DNA of 64,000 bases from Pseudoalteromonas rubra. GTDB taxonomy: Bacteria > Pseudomonadota > Gammaproteobacteria > Enterobacterales > Alteromonadaceae. The position numbers and the translations under genes are program-made. The stretch is taken from contig NZ_CP013611.1 of the NCBI RefSeq assembly GCF_001482385.1, positions 4,347,501-4,411,500 of the forward strand, given 5' to 3'. This document shows positions 55,445 to 64,000 of the stretch, one piece after another (the first letter of the stretch is position 1; each line of letters starts with the position of its first letter). Below the pieces are notes generated by a model. It saw nothing but the letters and a program-made list of their open reading frames with translations, had not been told where the DNA came from and ran no database searches.

Positions 55445-57406
55445 TTAGCGCTGATAACACAGTCGGCCATTCACCCAGGTTTGATGAATTGGCACATCCC
55501 TCAGCCCTTCGGCGGGACGAGTTAAGGGATCTTCATCAAGTATTGTCAGGTCGGCTTGTTTACCCACGACCAGCTCCCCAATCATGTGATCCATATGACA
55601 TTGCCAGGCGGCATCATAGGTTGCAGCACGTAGAGCCTGCGCCATAGTTGCACACTCCTGCTCATTGAGGATCGGTGGGTGACCATTTCTATAGGCCTCT
55701 TCCGGGGCGTCTTCCATCATACGGGTTACTGCCTGCTCCATCATACGCAGTGGTCCAATAGGGGAGACAAAATGGTCACTGTGTAGGGTATAGCGAAGTG
55801 CGTGCTGGCTTGCGGAGGCTGTACGATCAAGGTGTTCAACCACAGGCTGCTCAGGAAACACTTTATGCTTGAAAGTATAACCCCAGTAACCGACATGTCC
55901 GATCAAGAAGCTCGGTGACAGCCCAAGGTAGTCCATATCAGCTAAGTTTTGGTCACTTAGTATAGAAGCGTGCTCGATGCGGTGGCGTTTTTCGAGGCCT
56001 GCTTTTTCCTGGTTGTTGAGTACATCACGATAAGCCAGGATGGTGTTATCTATGGCATGCGTTCCATTGGCGTGGATCATCAACGGCCAGCCTCGCTCGA
56101 CCAATTCGGTCACAAGGACCCTGAACGGAGATTCTACTTCATGATCCGCTTCACCCGTCGGCGGGTTGAAATTCCATACCCCATTGGGGTATGTGTTATT
56201 GATATTGCTGTCCGGGAATTGATACTTGGTCAGCTGATACCCGGTCAGACCCTGATTAGAGCCGTCACTGACGATTTTTGCATTGGCAATATTGAACCAG
56301 TCGGTATGGTAATGGGCCGGCTTGGTTGGAGTGATCTTAGTCCATTGATCGGGACAGGTGTAAAACAATGCGCCTCCCAGCCTTAACCCGGCAAGGCCAC
56401 TGGAGGCCATCTTACTCAATATCTCCAGTTCAGCATCTTTTAAAGACGCCCCGAGCGCGGCATCCCACATTAGGGTTACACCCCGTGATAACGCGAGTTT
56501 AAAGATCTTTTGCAGGTTACCGAATAGGTCCGTAATCCCTTTAGGGTGCTCCAAAAAGTACTGCTCCAGAGCGACTTTAATGACCGGACCAATCTCATCA
56601 GATTCAAGTAATATACCGTTTCCAGTCGCAGGTTGTTTGGTTGCATTCAGCGCATTGGTATTGACGTAAGCAACGTGACCGGATGCATTCATAATAAAAA
56701 TGCACAGGTCTTTTCTGTCAGCCTGATCATTGATTTTATCCAGGTCATCTTTTGTTAAGTCTTGCCAGGGAGTTGGACTTACGGTTCCGTCAGCGGAGGT
56801 TGTCGTAATGGGGTTAAATTGACTGGGATCGACGCCAAAAGCTAACAGCCATTTACGGTTTTTTGGTAACTCCCGGGCAGCTTCAATCAAAGTAGTGCAT
56901 ACCGACTGTTTGTTGTAGCCCCTGCCTATGAGATACTGATCGTCACCATCACCGCCACTTTCAACTCCTTTTCTAAATGGTGCCAGTTGCACCCAGGCGT
57001 TAAAAGAGGCTGTGGGTGTCAGGTGTACATGGGGCTCTATCATTCCTGGCAGCAGGCAAGCCCCTTGTAAATCCTCCGGATCCGCGTCCGGGTAAAGGCT
57101 TTGGCATTGAGCCCGACTGCCCGTGTGGACTATCTGGCCATGTTTGATGACTATTGCTTCAACTGTCTTAGTTACATCGCCGTTTTCAAGTGTCCGAATG
57201 GTACCGCCGTAAAAAATCTTGTGTTGCTGGGGTGGCCTGACAAACTGGTTGGCAATGTAATCATCGATATAGTGCTCTGCTGCAATCAGCAATTTATCGA
57301 GGTTGAAAACCCCTTTATCTGATTGGCTGCTATCCCCTTGTACTGCGTGACCAAACAGCTGGTAATTACAACAGGCACAACCAAGGTGCGGATGATGTGA
57401 AGACAT
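55445..57406 (-). CDS. YtcJ-like metal-dependent amidohydrolase
   Basis: This 653-residue enzyme has the amidohydrolase fold. The metal motif HVH is in MIEPHVHLTP, with later ligands in LMIHANGTHAID, RIEHASIL and the catalytic aspartate in LHSDHFVSP. A urease-like beta domain at the ends contains GKQADLTILDEDPL. The N-terminal extension of about 60 residues is unusual and opens with a His/Cys cluster (HHPHLGCACC). There is no signal peptide, so it is cytoplasmic. AAGGAG lies seven bases upstream of the ATG. The substrate is unknown. It sits between two flagellar-type genes with no obvious functional link. Confidence 0.85.
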   Translation of the reverse strand: MSSHHPHLGCACCNYQLFGHAVQGDSSQSDKGVFNLDKLLIAAEHYIDDYIANQFVRPPQQHKIFYGGTIRTLENGDVTKTVEAIVIKHGQIVHTGSRAQCQSLYPDADPEDLQGACLLPGMIEPHVHLTPTASFNAWVQLAPFRKGVESGGDGDDQYLIGRGYNKQSVCTTLIEAARELPKNRKWLLAFGVDPSQFNPITTTSADGTVSPTPWQDLTKDDLDKINDQADRKDLCIFIMNASGHVAYVNTNALNATKQPATGNGILLESDEIGPVIKVALEQYFLEHPKGITDLFGNLQKIFKLALSRGVTLMWDAALGASLKDAELEILSKMASSGLAGLRLGGALFYTCPDQWTKITPTKPAHYHTDWFNIANAKIVSDGSNQGLTGYQLTKYQFPDSNINNTYPNGVWNFNPPTGEADHEVESPFRVLVTELVERGWPLMIHANGTHAIDNTILAYRDVLNNQEKAGLEKRHRIEHASILSDQNLADMDYLGLSPSFLIGHVGYWGYTFKHKVFPEQPVVEHLDRTASASQHALRYTLHSDHFVSPIGPLRMMEQAVTRMMEDAPEEAYRNGHPPILNEQECATMAQALRAATYDAAWQCHMDHMIGELVVGKQADLTILDEDPLTRPAEGLRDVPIHQTWVNGRLCYQR

Positions 57407-57532
57407 AGCGTTCTCCTTTGCATATGTGATGTAGTGTTAGGCAAGTGGATGCTTGCGCTATAAACGTAGAACATCTAAGCAAAAGTGAAAGCTGGTCGAT
57501 TTTCTTTATGATCCCGGCTAGTAAAAATTGAG

Positions 57533-60157
57533 TTACACCTGAATACTGACGATGGCATGGCTGTCGTAAAAGCGCTTTACCTGCGAAGCATCTTCGCGTA
57601 ATTCGATTTCACCAACCTGAAGACCATGTGCCGCCAGTTTACTGCGCAGCGCGTCCAGGTGCGGTTGTGCCAGCTGGCAGACCGAGGGGCTGTCACCCAC
57701 TATCTCGCAGTCAACGGCTTTGTCCATCAACTCAGCCTGAACGCTTAACTGGCCGAGCTTAGCATAATCAAAGTTGAGTCGTACAAACCAGACTTGTTTT
57801 TCCGGCATATTGGCTATGGCCGGTTTCTTGTATTTTCCAATCTGTAGTTCACTTTGGCGGCATTCCTGTGGCAATTTGAGCGGCATAAACAAGTTGATCA
57901 GCAGCTGGCTCTCGCTGTCAAATTTTTGTGCCAACGGCGTTGGGCTGGCATTCGTAGCCAGGTTGTTTTGCAGCAGCGCCAGGTCGTCCATCAGACTGGA
58001 TTGTGCCTGATGTGTTACCGCCTGAATAAACTGATTGGGTGCAGAGAGTTTAGTGCCGGGTTGTAGCGTTTCAACCAGTGCGGCAACCTGTTGCTCTATG
58101 CTGGCTTGCGGCATCACAGTCTGAGTTTTGGCTGCAAGTTGGGTGCCCAATAAGGTCACTATGAGTTTGTCCAACGCTTGTGCAAAACTGCTATTGGGCA
58201 GGGCAGGTTGAAGCTGGCTGGCCAAAGCGGGAAGCCGGGCAAACAGCTCATGACTCACTTGCTCTGGTGAATGTCGCGTTTCGTCCATCATCTTACTGAA
58301 GGCCTGATGGACCAGACGCATCAGGTCAGCAGACTGTGGGTTGCGAAATTGCTGGGTTGCTGACAGGGTTTCACTGAGCTGCTGTTGCAGCGGTGGGCCC
58401 GATTGATTCGGGGCTGCCTCAGCCTGGCGTAAGGTTTTACTAAGGATCTGGGCAATAGGCAAAGATAAGCTGGGTTTTGTTATGGCCAGTTGTTCTGCTT
58501 TCGTCTGGCTCATCTGCTGGTCAATGGGTTTGCCCGGTATCTCAGCTGTAACAGGCTTTGCGGTTGCACTTCCAGTTAAAGCCATGGCTTGCTGCACTTG
58601 TGGACTGATTATCTGCTGGGCGTTGTAGGGTTTAGACTGTTGAGGCACGACAGCTGAAAATACCTGCTGTAGCAGCGCCAGACGTTGGGTAAAGGCGCTT
58701 GACGCTGATGCCGCAGGAGGGGGGGTAATCACCGGTTTGTCATTTGCAGAGGAACCAGTGGTTTGCGGGCTTTTGGCCTCTGTGGCAGGGGCCGTGTTGC
58801 TTAATGTCATAGACGTTTGCGGTGTTGCTTGAGCTGACTTGCTTTGAGGGCTCGTTGTTGCTGCCGGTGTCGGCGTCGCGCCGCGTTCAGCAGCTGGACT
58901 GTTTTTAGTTGTAGCAGAGGGTGGAGGCAAGCTGTTTTTAGTATCGTTTGCCTTTGTTATGTTAGTAAATGCTTGCTCTACGTTGTCAAGCAGCTGTAAT
59001 AAAGGCTGACTGTGTAGCGGCGTCATACTTTTCAGAACCAGGGCGGTATTATTCGCGGCTATCTGCGGTAAGGCGGCGCTGGGTGATTGGAGTGTTGCTT
59101 GTGGCCCTTGCGTGGTGCCTGGTGTTTGAGGTGCGCTTTTAGCTGAGTGAGCGGACGTTGCATTGAAAAAGGGCCGTGACAGCCATTGACCTATGGCTTG
59201 TTTAACCGTCTGTTTTATGTCTGCCATCGATACATTGAGCAAAGGTTTGTCGTATTTTAGTGTCGATTTGGACCCCGTCGCTGAACTGGTTGCCTGCTCT
59301 AGTTCAGCGGCAAAACGGTGTGTGGCCAGGTTGGGTAATGCCTGTTGCAGCGGTGTGCTCAGCTTAACCTGTGTCGACTGCTTAGAAACACCGATTTGCA
59401 ACCCGTCAGGTTGTGCTTTTAACTGGGCGTTAAACCAGCTATTAAGTTTCAGTCCACTCTCTGAGTGGGGGGGTTTTACTTCAACCTGCTGGTTGGCAAG
59501 TTGTAGTGTGGCACTGTTGCGACCTAGCTTAATCTTGGGCTGTTCCTGGTTACCGAGTTGGGCAAGTAAAGAAGTTAGTTTGTGTTTACTTACAGGGGCT
59601 TTCATCAGCTCATCACCAAAGGCATTAAAAATCTGTAGCAGCAGGGTATTCTGCCGGGTACTCAGATTTGCGACGAGTTTATTCTCCTGTTTGAGTAAGT
59701 CAGCAAGAGCCGGGGGTAAGGGTAACGCCAGACCAATTTTGTCCAGCATTAAAGTCGCCTGATTGCCACCTTTGAGCTGAGCGTCGAGCTGTAAGGCGCT
59801 TTGGCCGCCAAGCCCTTTGATCAAACTTAACAGGCTCAGCAATGTTTGCGCGGGTTTTATTTGCAGCTTTAATTCCGGGGTGCTGACTGTCAGTAAGGTG
59901 CCGTCAGCGCTGAGTTTTATCTCGGCTTCAGGGAGTTTAAGTGGCTGCTGTAATTGACTCTGGCTGGCCAGCCGCACGCCTTGCCAGCGACCATCTATGG
60001 TGACTTCCATCTGAATGCTGTCGGGTTTTATCACCAGGTTGCGCGCATTGAAGGTTTGCTCAGCTGCCAGGGTGGGGTTTGCTGATGATCCGCGCTCATT
60101 AAGCTGTGAAGTAGCTAAATTTGCATTGTTTTGAATAGAAATCGTCGGCTTATTCAT
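57533..60157 (-). CDS. Second FliK-like (Flg_hook domain) protein
   Basis: This 874-residue protein is mostly Gln/Ala/Thr/Ser-rich. Its C-terminal region (about 770-860; NFDYAKLGQLSVQAELMDKAV, then LDALRSKLAAHGLQVGEIELRED) matches the hook-length control domain. It is distinct from the main fliK at 30631. Paired with the orphan FlhB-like gene downstream, it may form an accessory specificity-switch pair, as seen beside ccm genes in related bacteria. The ribosome binding site is weak. Confidence 0.8.
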   Translation of the reverse strand: MNKPTISIQNNANLATSQLNERGSSANPTLAAEQTFNARNLVIKPDSIQMEVTIDGRWQGVRLASQSQLQQPLKLPEAEIKLSADGTLLTVSTPELKLQIKPAQTLLSLLSLIKGLGGQSALQLDAQLKGGNQATLMLDKIGLALPLPPALADLLKQENKLVANLSTRQNTLLLQIFNAFGDELMKAPVSKHKLTSLLAQLGNQEQPKIKLGRNSATLQLANQQVEVKPPHSESGLKLNSWFNAQLKAQPDGLQIGVSKQSTQVKLSTPLQQALPNLATHRFAAELEQATSSATGSKSTLKYDKPLLNVSMADIKQTVKQAIGQWLSRPFFNATSAHSAKSAPQTPGTTQGPQATLQSPSAALPQIAANNTALVLKSMTPLHSQPLLQLLDNVEQAFTNITKANDTKNSLPPPSATTKNSPAAERGATPTPAATTSPQSKSAQATPQTSMTLSNTAPATEAKSPQTTGSSANDKPVITPPPAASASSAFTQRLALLQQVFSAVVPQQSKPYNAQQIISPQVQQAMALTGSATAKPVTAEIPGKPIDQQMSQTKAEQLAITKPSLSLPIAQILSKTLRQAEAAPNQSGPPLQQQLSETLSATQQFRNPQSADLMRLVHQAFSKMMDETRHSPEQVSHELFARLPALASQLQPALPNSSFAQALDKLIVTLLGTQLAAKTQTVMPQASIEQQVAALVETLQPGTKLSAPNQFIQAVTHQAQSSLMDDLALLQNNLATNASPTPLAQKFDSESQLLINLFMPLKLPQECRQSELQIGKYKKPAIANMPEKQVWFVRLNFDYAKLGQLSVQAELMDKAVDCEIVGDSPSVCQLAQPHLDALRSKLAAHGLQVGEIELREDASQVKRFYDSHAIVSIQV

Positions 60158-60261
60158 TATTTTAAATCAAATTTTCGTTGATCGGTCGCATCCAATTATT
60201 CGTATTACCCTACCACTATGATAGACTAACGCCCAATTTTTTAGCGTCAGAGAGTCGCGCC

Positions 60262-60885
60262 TTGCTAGAGATAAAGTCCGTCACGTGTGTTAAACAGGAC
60301 CGCTGTTTGTTTGAGTCATTGAGTTTTTCGCTTCAGGCGGGTCAAATCATGCAAGTTGAAGGCCCAAATGGTGCAGGTAAAACGTCTTTATTACGTATCA
60401 TTGCGGGTTTCGCCCGAGCCGACGAAGGTCAAATCTGTTTTGAAGGCCAGGATATCTGTCGGGATTACGACACCTTTGCAGAGTCCTTGCTGTTTGTCGG
60501 TCACAAAACCGGGGTGAATCAGCAATTGACGGCTTACGAAAACGTACAATATTGGTTGCAGGTACATGGCTACGGGGCCGGCGAAGAGGAAGTCTACCCC
60601 TTATTAGGTCAGCTTGGACTGGTGGGGTTAGAGGATGTGCCGGTACGAACCCTTTCGGCGGGACAGCAACGCCGGGTTGCGCTGGTCAGGCTTTGGCTGA
60701 ATAAGGCCCGCTTGTGGATCCTTGATGAGCCCTTCACAGCACTCGATAAGAAAGGCGTAGCACTGCTGCAACGGCAGTTTGAATCACATCTTACAAATGG
60801 CGGCGCCATTTTACTGACGACCCACCAGGATCTGACAACTCAGTTCAGCTCCCTGAAAACCCTGGCTCTGGAGTACCGCCATTAA
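60262..60885 (+). CDS. ccmA: Cytochrome c maturation ABC transporter ATP-binding protein CcmA
   Basis: This 207-residue ATPase powers heme release from CcmE with CcmB. Walker A is GPNGAGKTS, the signature is LSAGQQRRVAL and Walker B is LWILDEPF. The TTG start at 60262 gives the family length and N-terminus (LLEIKS); AGAGAG lies upstream. The longer frame from 60178 has no support. The TAATG overlap couples it to ccmB. Confidence 0.94.
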   Translation: MLEIKSVTCVKQDRCLFESLSFSLQAGQIMQVEGPNGAGKTSLLRIIAGFARADEGQICFEGQDICRDYDTFAESLLFVGHKTGVNQQLTAYENVQYWLQVHGYGAGEEEVYPLLGQLGLVGLEDVPVRTLSAGQQRRVALVRLWLNKARLWILDEPFTALDKKGVALLQRQFESHLTNGGAILLTTHQDLTTQFSSLKTLALEYRH

Positions 60886-61571
60886 TGAAGGTTGAGCATT
60901 CTTATTGGCATTTATTTGTCGCTGTTTATCGTAAAGACGTGACTTTGGCGTTCCGTCAACGCGCCGAAATCGTTAACCCTCTTCTGTTTTTTCTGATAGT
61001 CATTTCGTTATTTCCGTTGGCAATTGGGCCCGAACCGGCCTTGCTGGGTCGCATGGCTGCAGGTATCATTTGGGTAGCCGCGTTACTGTCTACCATGTTG
61101 GGTTTGGACAAGTTATTTCGCGATGATTATGCCGATGGATCGCTGGAGCAAATGATTGCTTCACCATATCCTTTGTCTTTGTCTGTGCTGGCCAAAGTAG
61201 CCGCACACTGGACCATCACCGGATTGCCTATGGTGCTGATGGCACCTTTGTTTGCGCTGTTGATGAATCTCGACAGCCAGGCGCTGGGCGCAACCATTCT
61301 GACTTTGTTGATTGGAACGCCTTTATTAAGTTTTATTGGTGCCATTGGCGCCGCGTTAACCGTGGGTTTGCAAAAAGGGGGCATTCTGATGAGTCTGCTT
61401 GTTTTACCTTTGTATATCCCGGTTCTGATTTTCGCAACCTCTGCCATTGATACCGCCAGTATGTCGGTCGCCTATGGCGGACAACTTGCGATCCTTGGTG
61501 CCATGCTGGCCGTTGCCATTGTCACGGCGCCAATTGCTATATCGTCAGCTTTAAGAGTGAGTGTAAGTTAA
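60885..61571 (+). CDS. ccmB: Heme exporter membrane protein CcmB
   Basis: This 228-residue permease has six membrane segments. The KDVTLAFRQRAEIVNPLLFF start and the DDYADGSLEQM loop are typical of CcmB. It forms the CcmAB complex in the inner membrane. Confidence 0.95.
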   Translation: MKVEHSYWHLFVAVYRKDVTLAFRQRAEIVNPLLFFLIVISLFPLAIGPEPALLGRMAAGIIWVAALLSTMLGLDKLFRDDYADGSLEQMIASPYPLSLSVLAKVAAHWTITGLPMVLMAPLFALLMNLDSQALGATILTLLIGTPLLSFIGAIGAALTVGLQKGGILMSLLVLPLYIPVLIFATSAIDTASMSVAYGGQLAILGAMLAVAIVTAPIAISSALRVSVS

Positions 61572-61572
61572 A

Positions 61573-62310
61573 ATGTGGAAGTGGTTACATCCCTATGCCA
61601 AAGCGGAGCGTGCTTACCAATTGTGTAACACTTTGCTTCCGTACTTTGTTACCGTAACGGCGGTGTGTATCGCCGTCGGATGGATCTGGGGCCTGGCATT
61701 TGCCCCGGCAGATTATCAGCAAAAGGACAGCTATCGCATTATCTTTATTCACGTGCCTTCGGCCATTTTGTCTATGGGTGCGTATTCTTCTATGGCCATT
61801 GCTGCGATCGTTGCCCTGGTGTGGCAGATCCGTAATGCCGAACTCGCTGTGGTTGCGATTGCGCCAGTTGGTGCAGCTATGACCGCCATTGCACTTATCA
61901 CCGGTGCTGCCTGGGGTAAACCTATGTGGGGTGCCTGGTGGGTATGGGATGCACGTTTGACCTCTGAGTTAATCCTGCTGTTTTTATACTTTGGGGTGTT
62001 GTCTCTATATCACGCTTTCGAAGACAAGAAATCTGGCGGCAGAGCGGCCTGTATTCTTGCCATTGTCGGTGTGATTAACCTGCCAATTATTCATTTTTCT
62101 GTTGAGTGGTGGAACACCTTGCATCAGGGTTCAACCATTACCAAGTTTGATACGTCAGCCATCGATCCGTCTATGTTATGGCCGTTACTTATCAATATTT
62201 TAGGATTTGCTGCATTTGTTGGCGCGCTGTCACTGGTACGCCTTAAAAATGAGATCCTTCAGGTCGAGAAGCACCGCCCCTGGGTGCGTCAGCTGGTTAG
62301 TCGAGGTTAA
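61573..62310 (+). CDS. ccmC: Heme handling protein CcmC
   Basis: This 245-residue membrane protein loads heme onto CcmE. The tryptophan-rich WWVWDARLTSELIL motif and the flanking heme-ligand histidines (FIHVPSAILSMG and IHFSVEWWNTLHQ) are intact. It lies 1 bp after ccmB. Confidence 0.96.
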   Translation: MWKWLHPYAKAERAYQLCNTLLPYFVTVTAVCIAVGWIWGLAFAPADYQQKDSYRIIFIHVPSAILSMGAYSSMAIAAIVALVWQIRNAELAVVAIAPVGAAMTAIALITGAAWGKPMWGAWWVWDARLTSELILLFLYFGVLSLYHAFEDKKSGGRAACILAIVGVINLPIIHFSVEWWNTLHQGSTITKFDTSAIDPSMLWPLLINILGFAAFVGALSLVRLKNEILQVEKHRPWVRQLVSRG

Positions 62311-62312
62311 GT

Positions 62313-62519
62313 ATGCAGTTTGAATCTTTGAGTGACTTTTTTCATATGGGTGGTTACGCCTTTTATGTGTGGCTGTCTTTTGGCAGTTGTGCCTTTATCC
62401 TGCTGGGATTGGTGTGGGCGTCACTAAACGATGCCAAGCGCATTAAGCGTGAAGTAGCAGCACAAATTAAGCGTGAAGCGCGCATCAAGCAGGCCCGCGA
62501 AGAGGAGGTAAAAGCATGA
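62313..62519 (+). CDS. ccmD: Heme exporter protein CcmD
   Basis: This 68-residue protein has one membrane segment (about 15-38) and a basic cytoplasmic tail, as expected for CcmD, which stabilises CcmC-CcmE. It overlaps ccmE by 4 bp. Confidence 0.93.
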   Translation: MQFESLSDFFHMGGYAFYVWLSFGSCAFILLGLVWASLNDAKRIKREVAAQIKREARIKQAREEEVKA

Positions 62520-62995
62520 ACCCAAGACGTAAAAAACGCCTGTTTGCCGTTGTAGCCGTGATCTTCGGGATCGGCTCTGCCGTAGGTCTGACCCTGTATG
62601 CGTTGCAGGAAAACATCAATCTTTTCTATACGCCCAGTGAGCTAATTGAAGGTAAAGGGCCAGAGAAAGAGTTGCCTTATATCGGACAAAAACTGCGCAT
62701 CGGAGGTATGGTTGTGCCGGGCAGTGTGGCTCGAGTTGAAACGTCTCTGGATGTGACCTTCAAGCTCATCGATACCGGTCCTATGGTAACCATTAAATAC
62801 CACGGTATCTTACCTGACTTGTTCCGTGAAGGTCAGGGGATCGTTGCGCAGGGGACATTGGTTGAACCTAACGTCATTGAAGCATTTGAAGTGTTGGCAA
62901 AACACGATGAAGAGTATATGCCAGCTGAAATCGCTGAGGCAGTGAAGGGGATCAAGCATGAGAAACCTAAGTATAACTTAAGCAGCGAGAACTAA
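62516..62995 (+). CDS. ccmE: Periplasmic heme chaperone CcmE
   Basis: This 159-residue protein has a membrane anchor (about 9-28) and an OB-fold heme chaperone domain. The covalent heme-binding histidine is in [11 protein letters not shown], with the conserved tyrosine four residues later. The length is typical. Confidence 0.96.
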   Translation: MNPRRKKRLFAVVAVIFGIGSAVGLTLYALQENINLFYTPSELIEGKGPEKELPYIGQKLRIGGMVVPGSVARVETSLDVTFKLIDTGPMVTIKYHGILPDLFREGQGIVAQGTLVEPNVIEAFEVLAKHDEEYMPAEIAEAVKGIKHEKPKYNLSSEN

Positions 62996-62996
62996 T

Positions 62997-64000
62997 ATGA
63001 TCCCTGAGATAGGTTATTTTTCATTGGTTCTGGCTATGGGCTTGAGCCTGCTGTTGTGTATTTTTCCTCTCTGGGGGGCTTATACCGGCAACTTGCGCCT
63101 GATGCGCACAGCCCCTTCGCTGGCTGTGGGTCAGTGCTTGCTGGTGTTGTTCTCTTTTGGTGTACTGATTTACATCACATTGACTGATGACTTTACCGTT
63201 GCTTATGTGGCGCATCATTCTTCCAGCACGCTGCCTTGGTACTATAAAGTCACTTCGACCTGGGGAGGCCATGAAGGCGCTATCCTGTTGTGGTTGGTGA
63301 TGCAGGCTAGCTGGACGGCACTAGTTGCTATGATGTCTAAGTCCTTGCCTTGGGTGCTGCGCGCGCGCGTACTGGGCGTGCTGGGTTTTCTGGGGGTTGG
63401 CTTTATGCTCTACACCTTGTGGATGTCGAGCCCGTTTGAGCGACTATTACCTTATTATCCGGTTGAAGGCCGTGACCTCAATCCTCTGTTGCAAGACCCT
63501 GGGATGATCATTCACCCACCTCTGCTCTATATGGGCTATGTGGGATTATCTGTGTCTTTCTCTTTTGCTATCGCAGCCCTTTTGACAGGTAAGTTAGACA
63601 ATACCTGGGCGAAATGGTCGCGTCCCTGGACAATGGCAGCATGGGGTTTCTTAACCCTGGGTATTACCATCGGAAGCTGGTGGGCTTATGCAGAGCTAGG
63701 CTGGGGCGGCTGGTGGTTCTGGGATCCGGTTGAAAATGCTTCTTTAATGCCCTGGTTGGTTGCAACCGCGTTATTACACTCTCTGGCTATAACGGAGAAG
63801 CGAGGCGTATTTAAGTCCTGGACTGTTTTGTTAGCCATCGCGGCCTTTAGCTTGTGTCTGCTAGGTACCTTTATCGTTCGTTCCGGCATTATTGTCTCTG
63901 TACACGCTTTTGCGACAGACCCGGATCGTGGATTGTTTATTTTATCTTTCCTCGCTTTAGTGGTTGGCGGCAGTTTGGCACTGTACGGGCTGCGTGTCAG
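62997..64000 (+). CDS. ccmF: Heme lyase subunit CcmF (partial)
   Basis: The first 334 codons of CcmF are present; the gene runs off the window. The multi-spanning protein shows the WWD-domain motif [17 protein letters not shown], about residues 236-252, and [15 protein letters not shown] residues earlier. It attaches heme to apocytochrome c with CcmH. It starts at ATG one base after the ccmE stop codon. Confidence 0.94.
   Translation, partial: MIPEIGYFSLVLAMGLSLLLCIFPLWGAYTGNLRLMRTAPSLAVGQCLLVLFSFGVLIYITLTDDFTVAYVAHHSSSTLPWYYKVTSTWGGHEGAILLWLVMQASWTALVAMMSKSLPWVLRARVLGVLGFLGVGFMLYTLWMSSPFERLLPYYPVEGRDLNPLLQDPGMIIHPPLLYMGYVGLSVSFSFAIAALLTGKLDNTWAKWSRPWTMAAWGFLTLGITIGSWWAYAELGWGGWWFWDPVENASLMPWLVATALLHSLAITEKRGVFKSWTVLLAIAAFSLCLLGTFIVRSGIIVSVHAFATDPDRGLFILSFLALVVGGSLALYGLRV

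Noticed and set aside
60217..60222. TATGAT as a -10 box for the ccm operon
   Set aside because: No acceptable -35 hexamer lies 16-18 bp upstream.

Overview
The window looks like the chromosome of a marine gammaproteobacterium of the Alteromonadales, most likely Pseudoalteromonas or a close relative. This is inferred from gene order and protein style (polar-flagellum FlrABC hierarchy, fliE-to-fliA order, cheYZAB-ParC-ParP-cheW-DUF2802 tail, then a ccm locus), not from a database search. No rRNA, tRNA, CRISPR array, insertion sequence or prophage was seen.

Region 1 (1-18236) is a surface-glycan biosynthesis region. A tightly coupled minus-strand operon (10296 down to past position 1) encodes a cytidylyltransferase-like protein, two sugar-nucleotide epimerase/dehydratases, a GmhA-like SIS isomerase, a methyltransferase, a split transketolase, a HAD phosphatase, an APH-fold kinase, a dioxygenase-methyltransferase fusion and an alcohol dehydrogenase. 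The set resembles a rewired NDP-heptose pathway. Divergent from it is a plus-strand operon for a nonulosonic acid of the pseudaminic type: PseI, an acyl carrier protein, a PseG-acyltransferase fusion and an acyl-AMP ligase. Facing it are a Gfo/Idh oxidoreductase, PseC and PseB. Together they suggest an acylated pseudaminic-type sugar plus a second unusual sugar, probably for the flagellin next door. No glycosyltransferase is in the window.

Region 2 (18461-50982) is the polar flagellum and chemotaxis locus: an atypical short flagellin, flrA, an inserted tag gene, flrBC, fliEFGHIJ, fliKLMNOPQR-flhB, flhAFG-fliA and cheYZAB-ParC-ParP-cheW-DUF2802. Good sigma-54 (RpoN) -24/-12 elements precede flrB, fliE, fliK and flhA, with a weaker one before fliI. 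This fits the cascade in which FlrA activates flrBC and FlrC activates the structural operons. fliD, flaG, fliS, cheR and cheV are not here. A peptide motif shared by the FliM N-terminus and CheZ C-terminus occurs three times in the CheA linker, suggesting multivalent CheY docking.

Region 3 (50983-60157) is more mixed: a small orphan ORF beside structured DNA, a hybrid histidine kinase with receiver and AraC domains, two unknown envelope or secreted proteins, an orphan FlhB C-terminal-domain protein, a YtcJ-like amidohydrolase and a second FliK-like protein. Region 4 (60262-64000) is the cytochrome c maturation operon ccmABCDEF, cut by the window edge inside ccmF.
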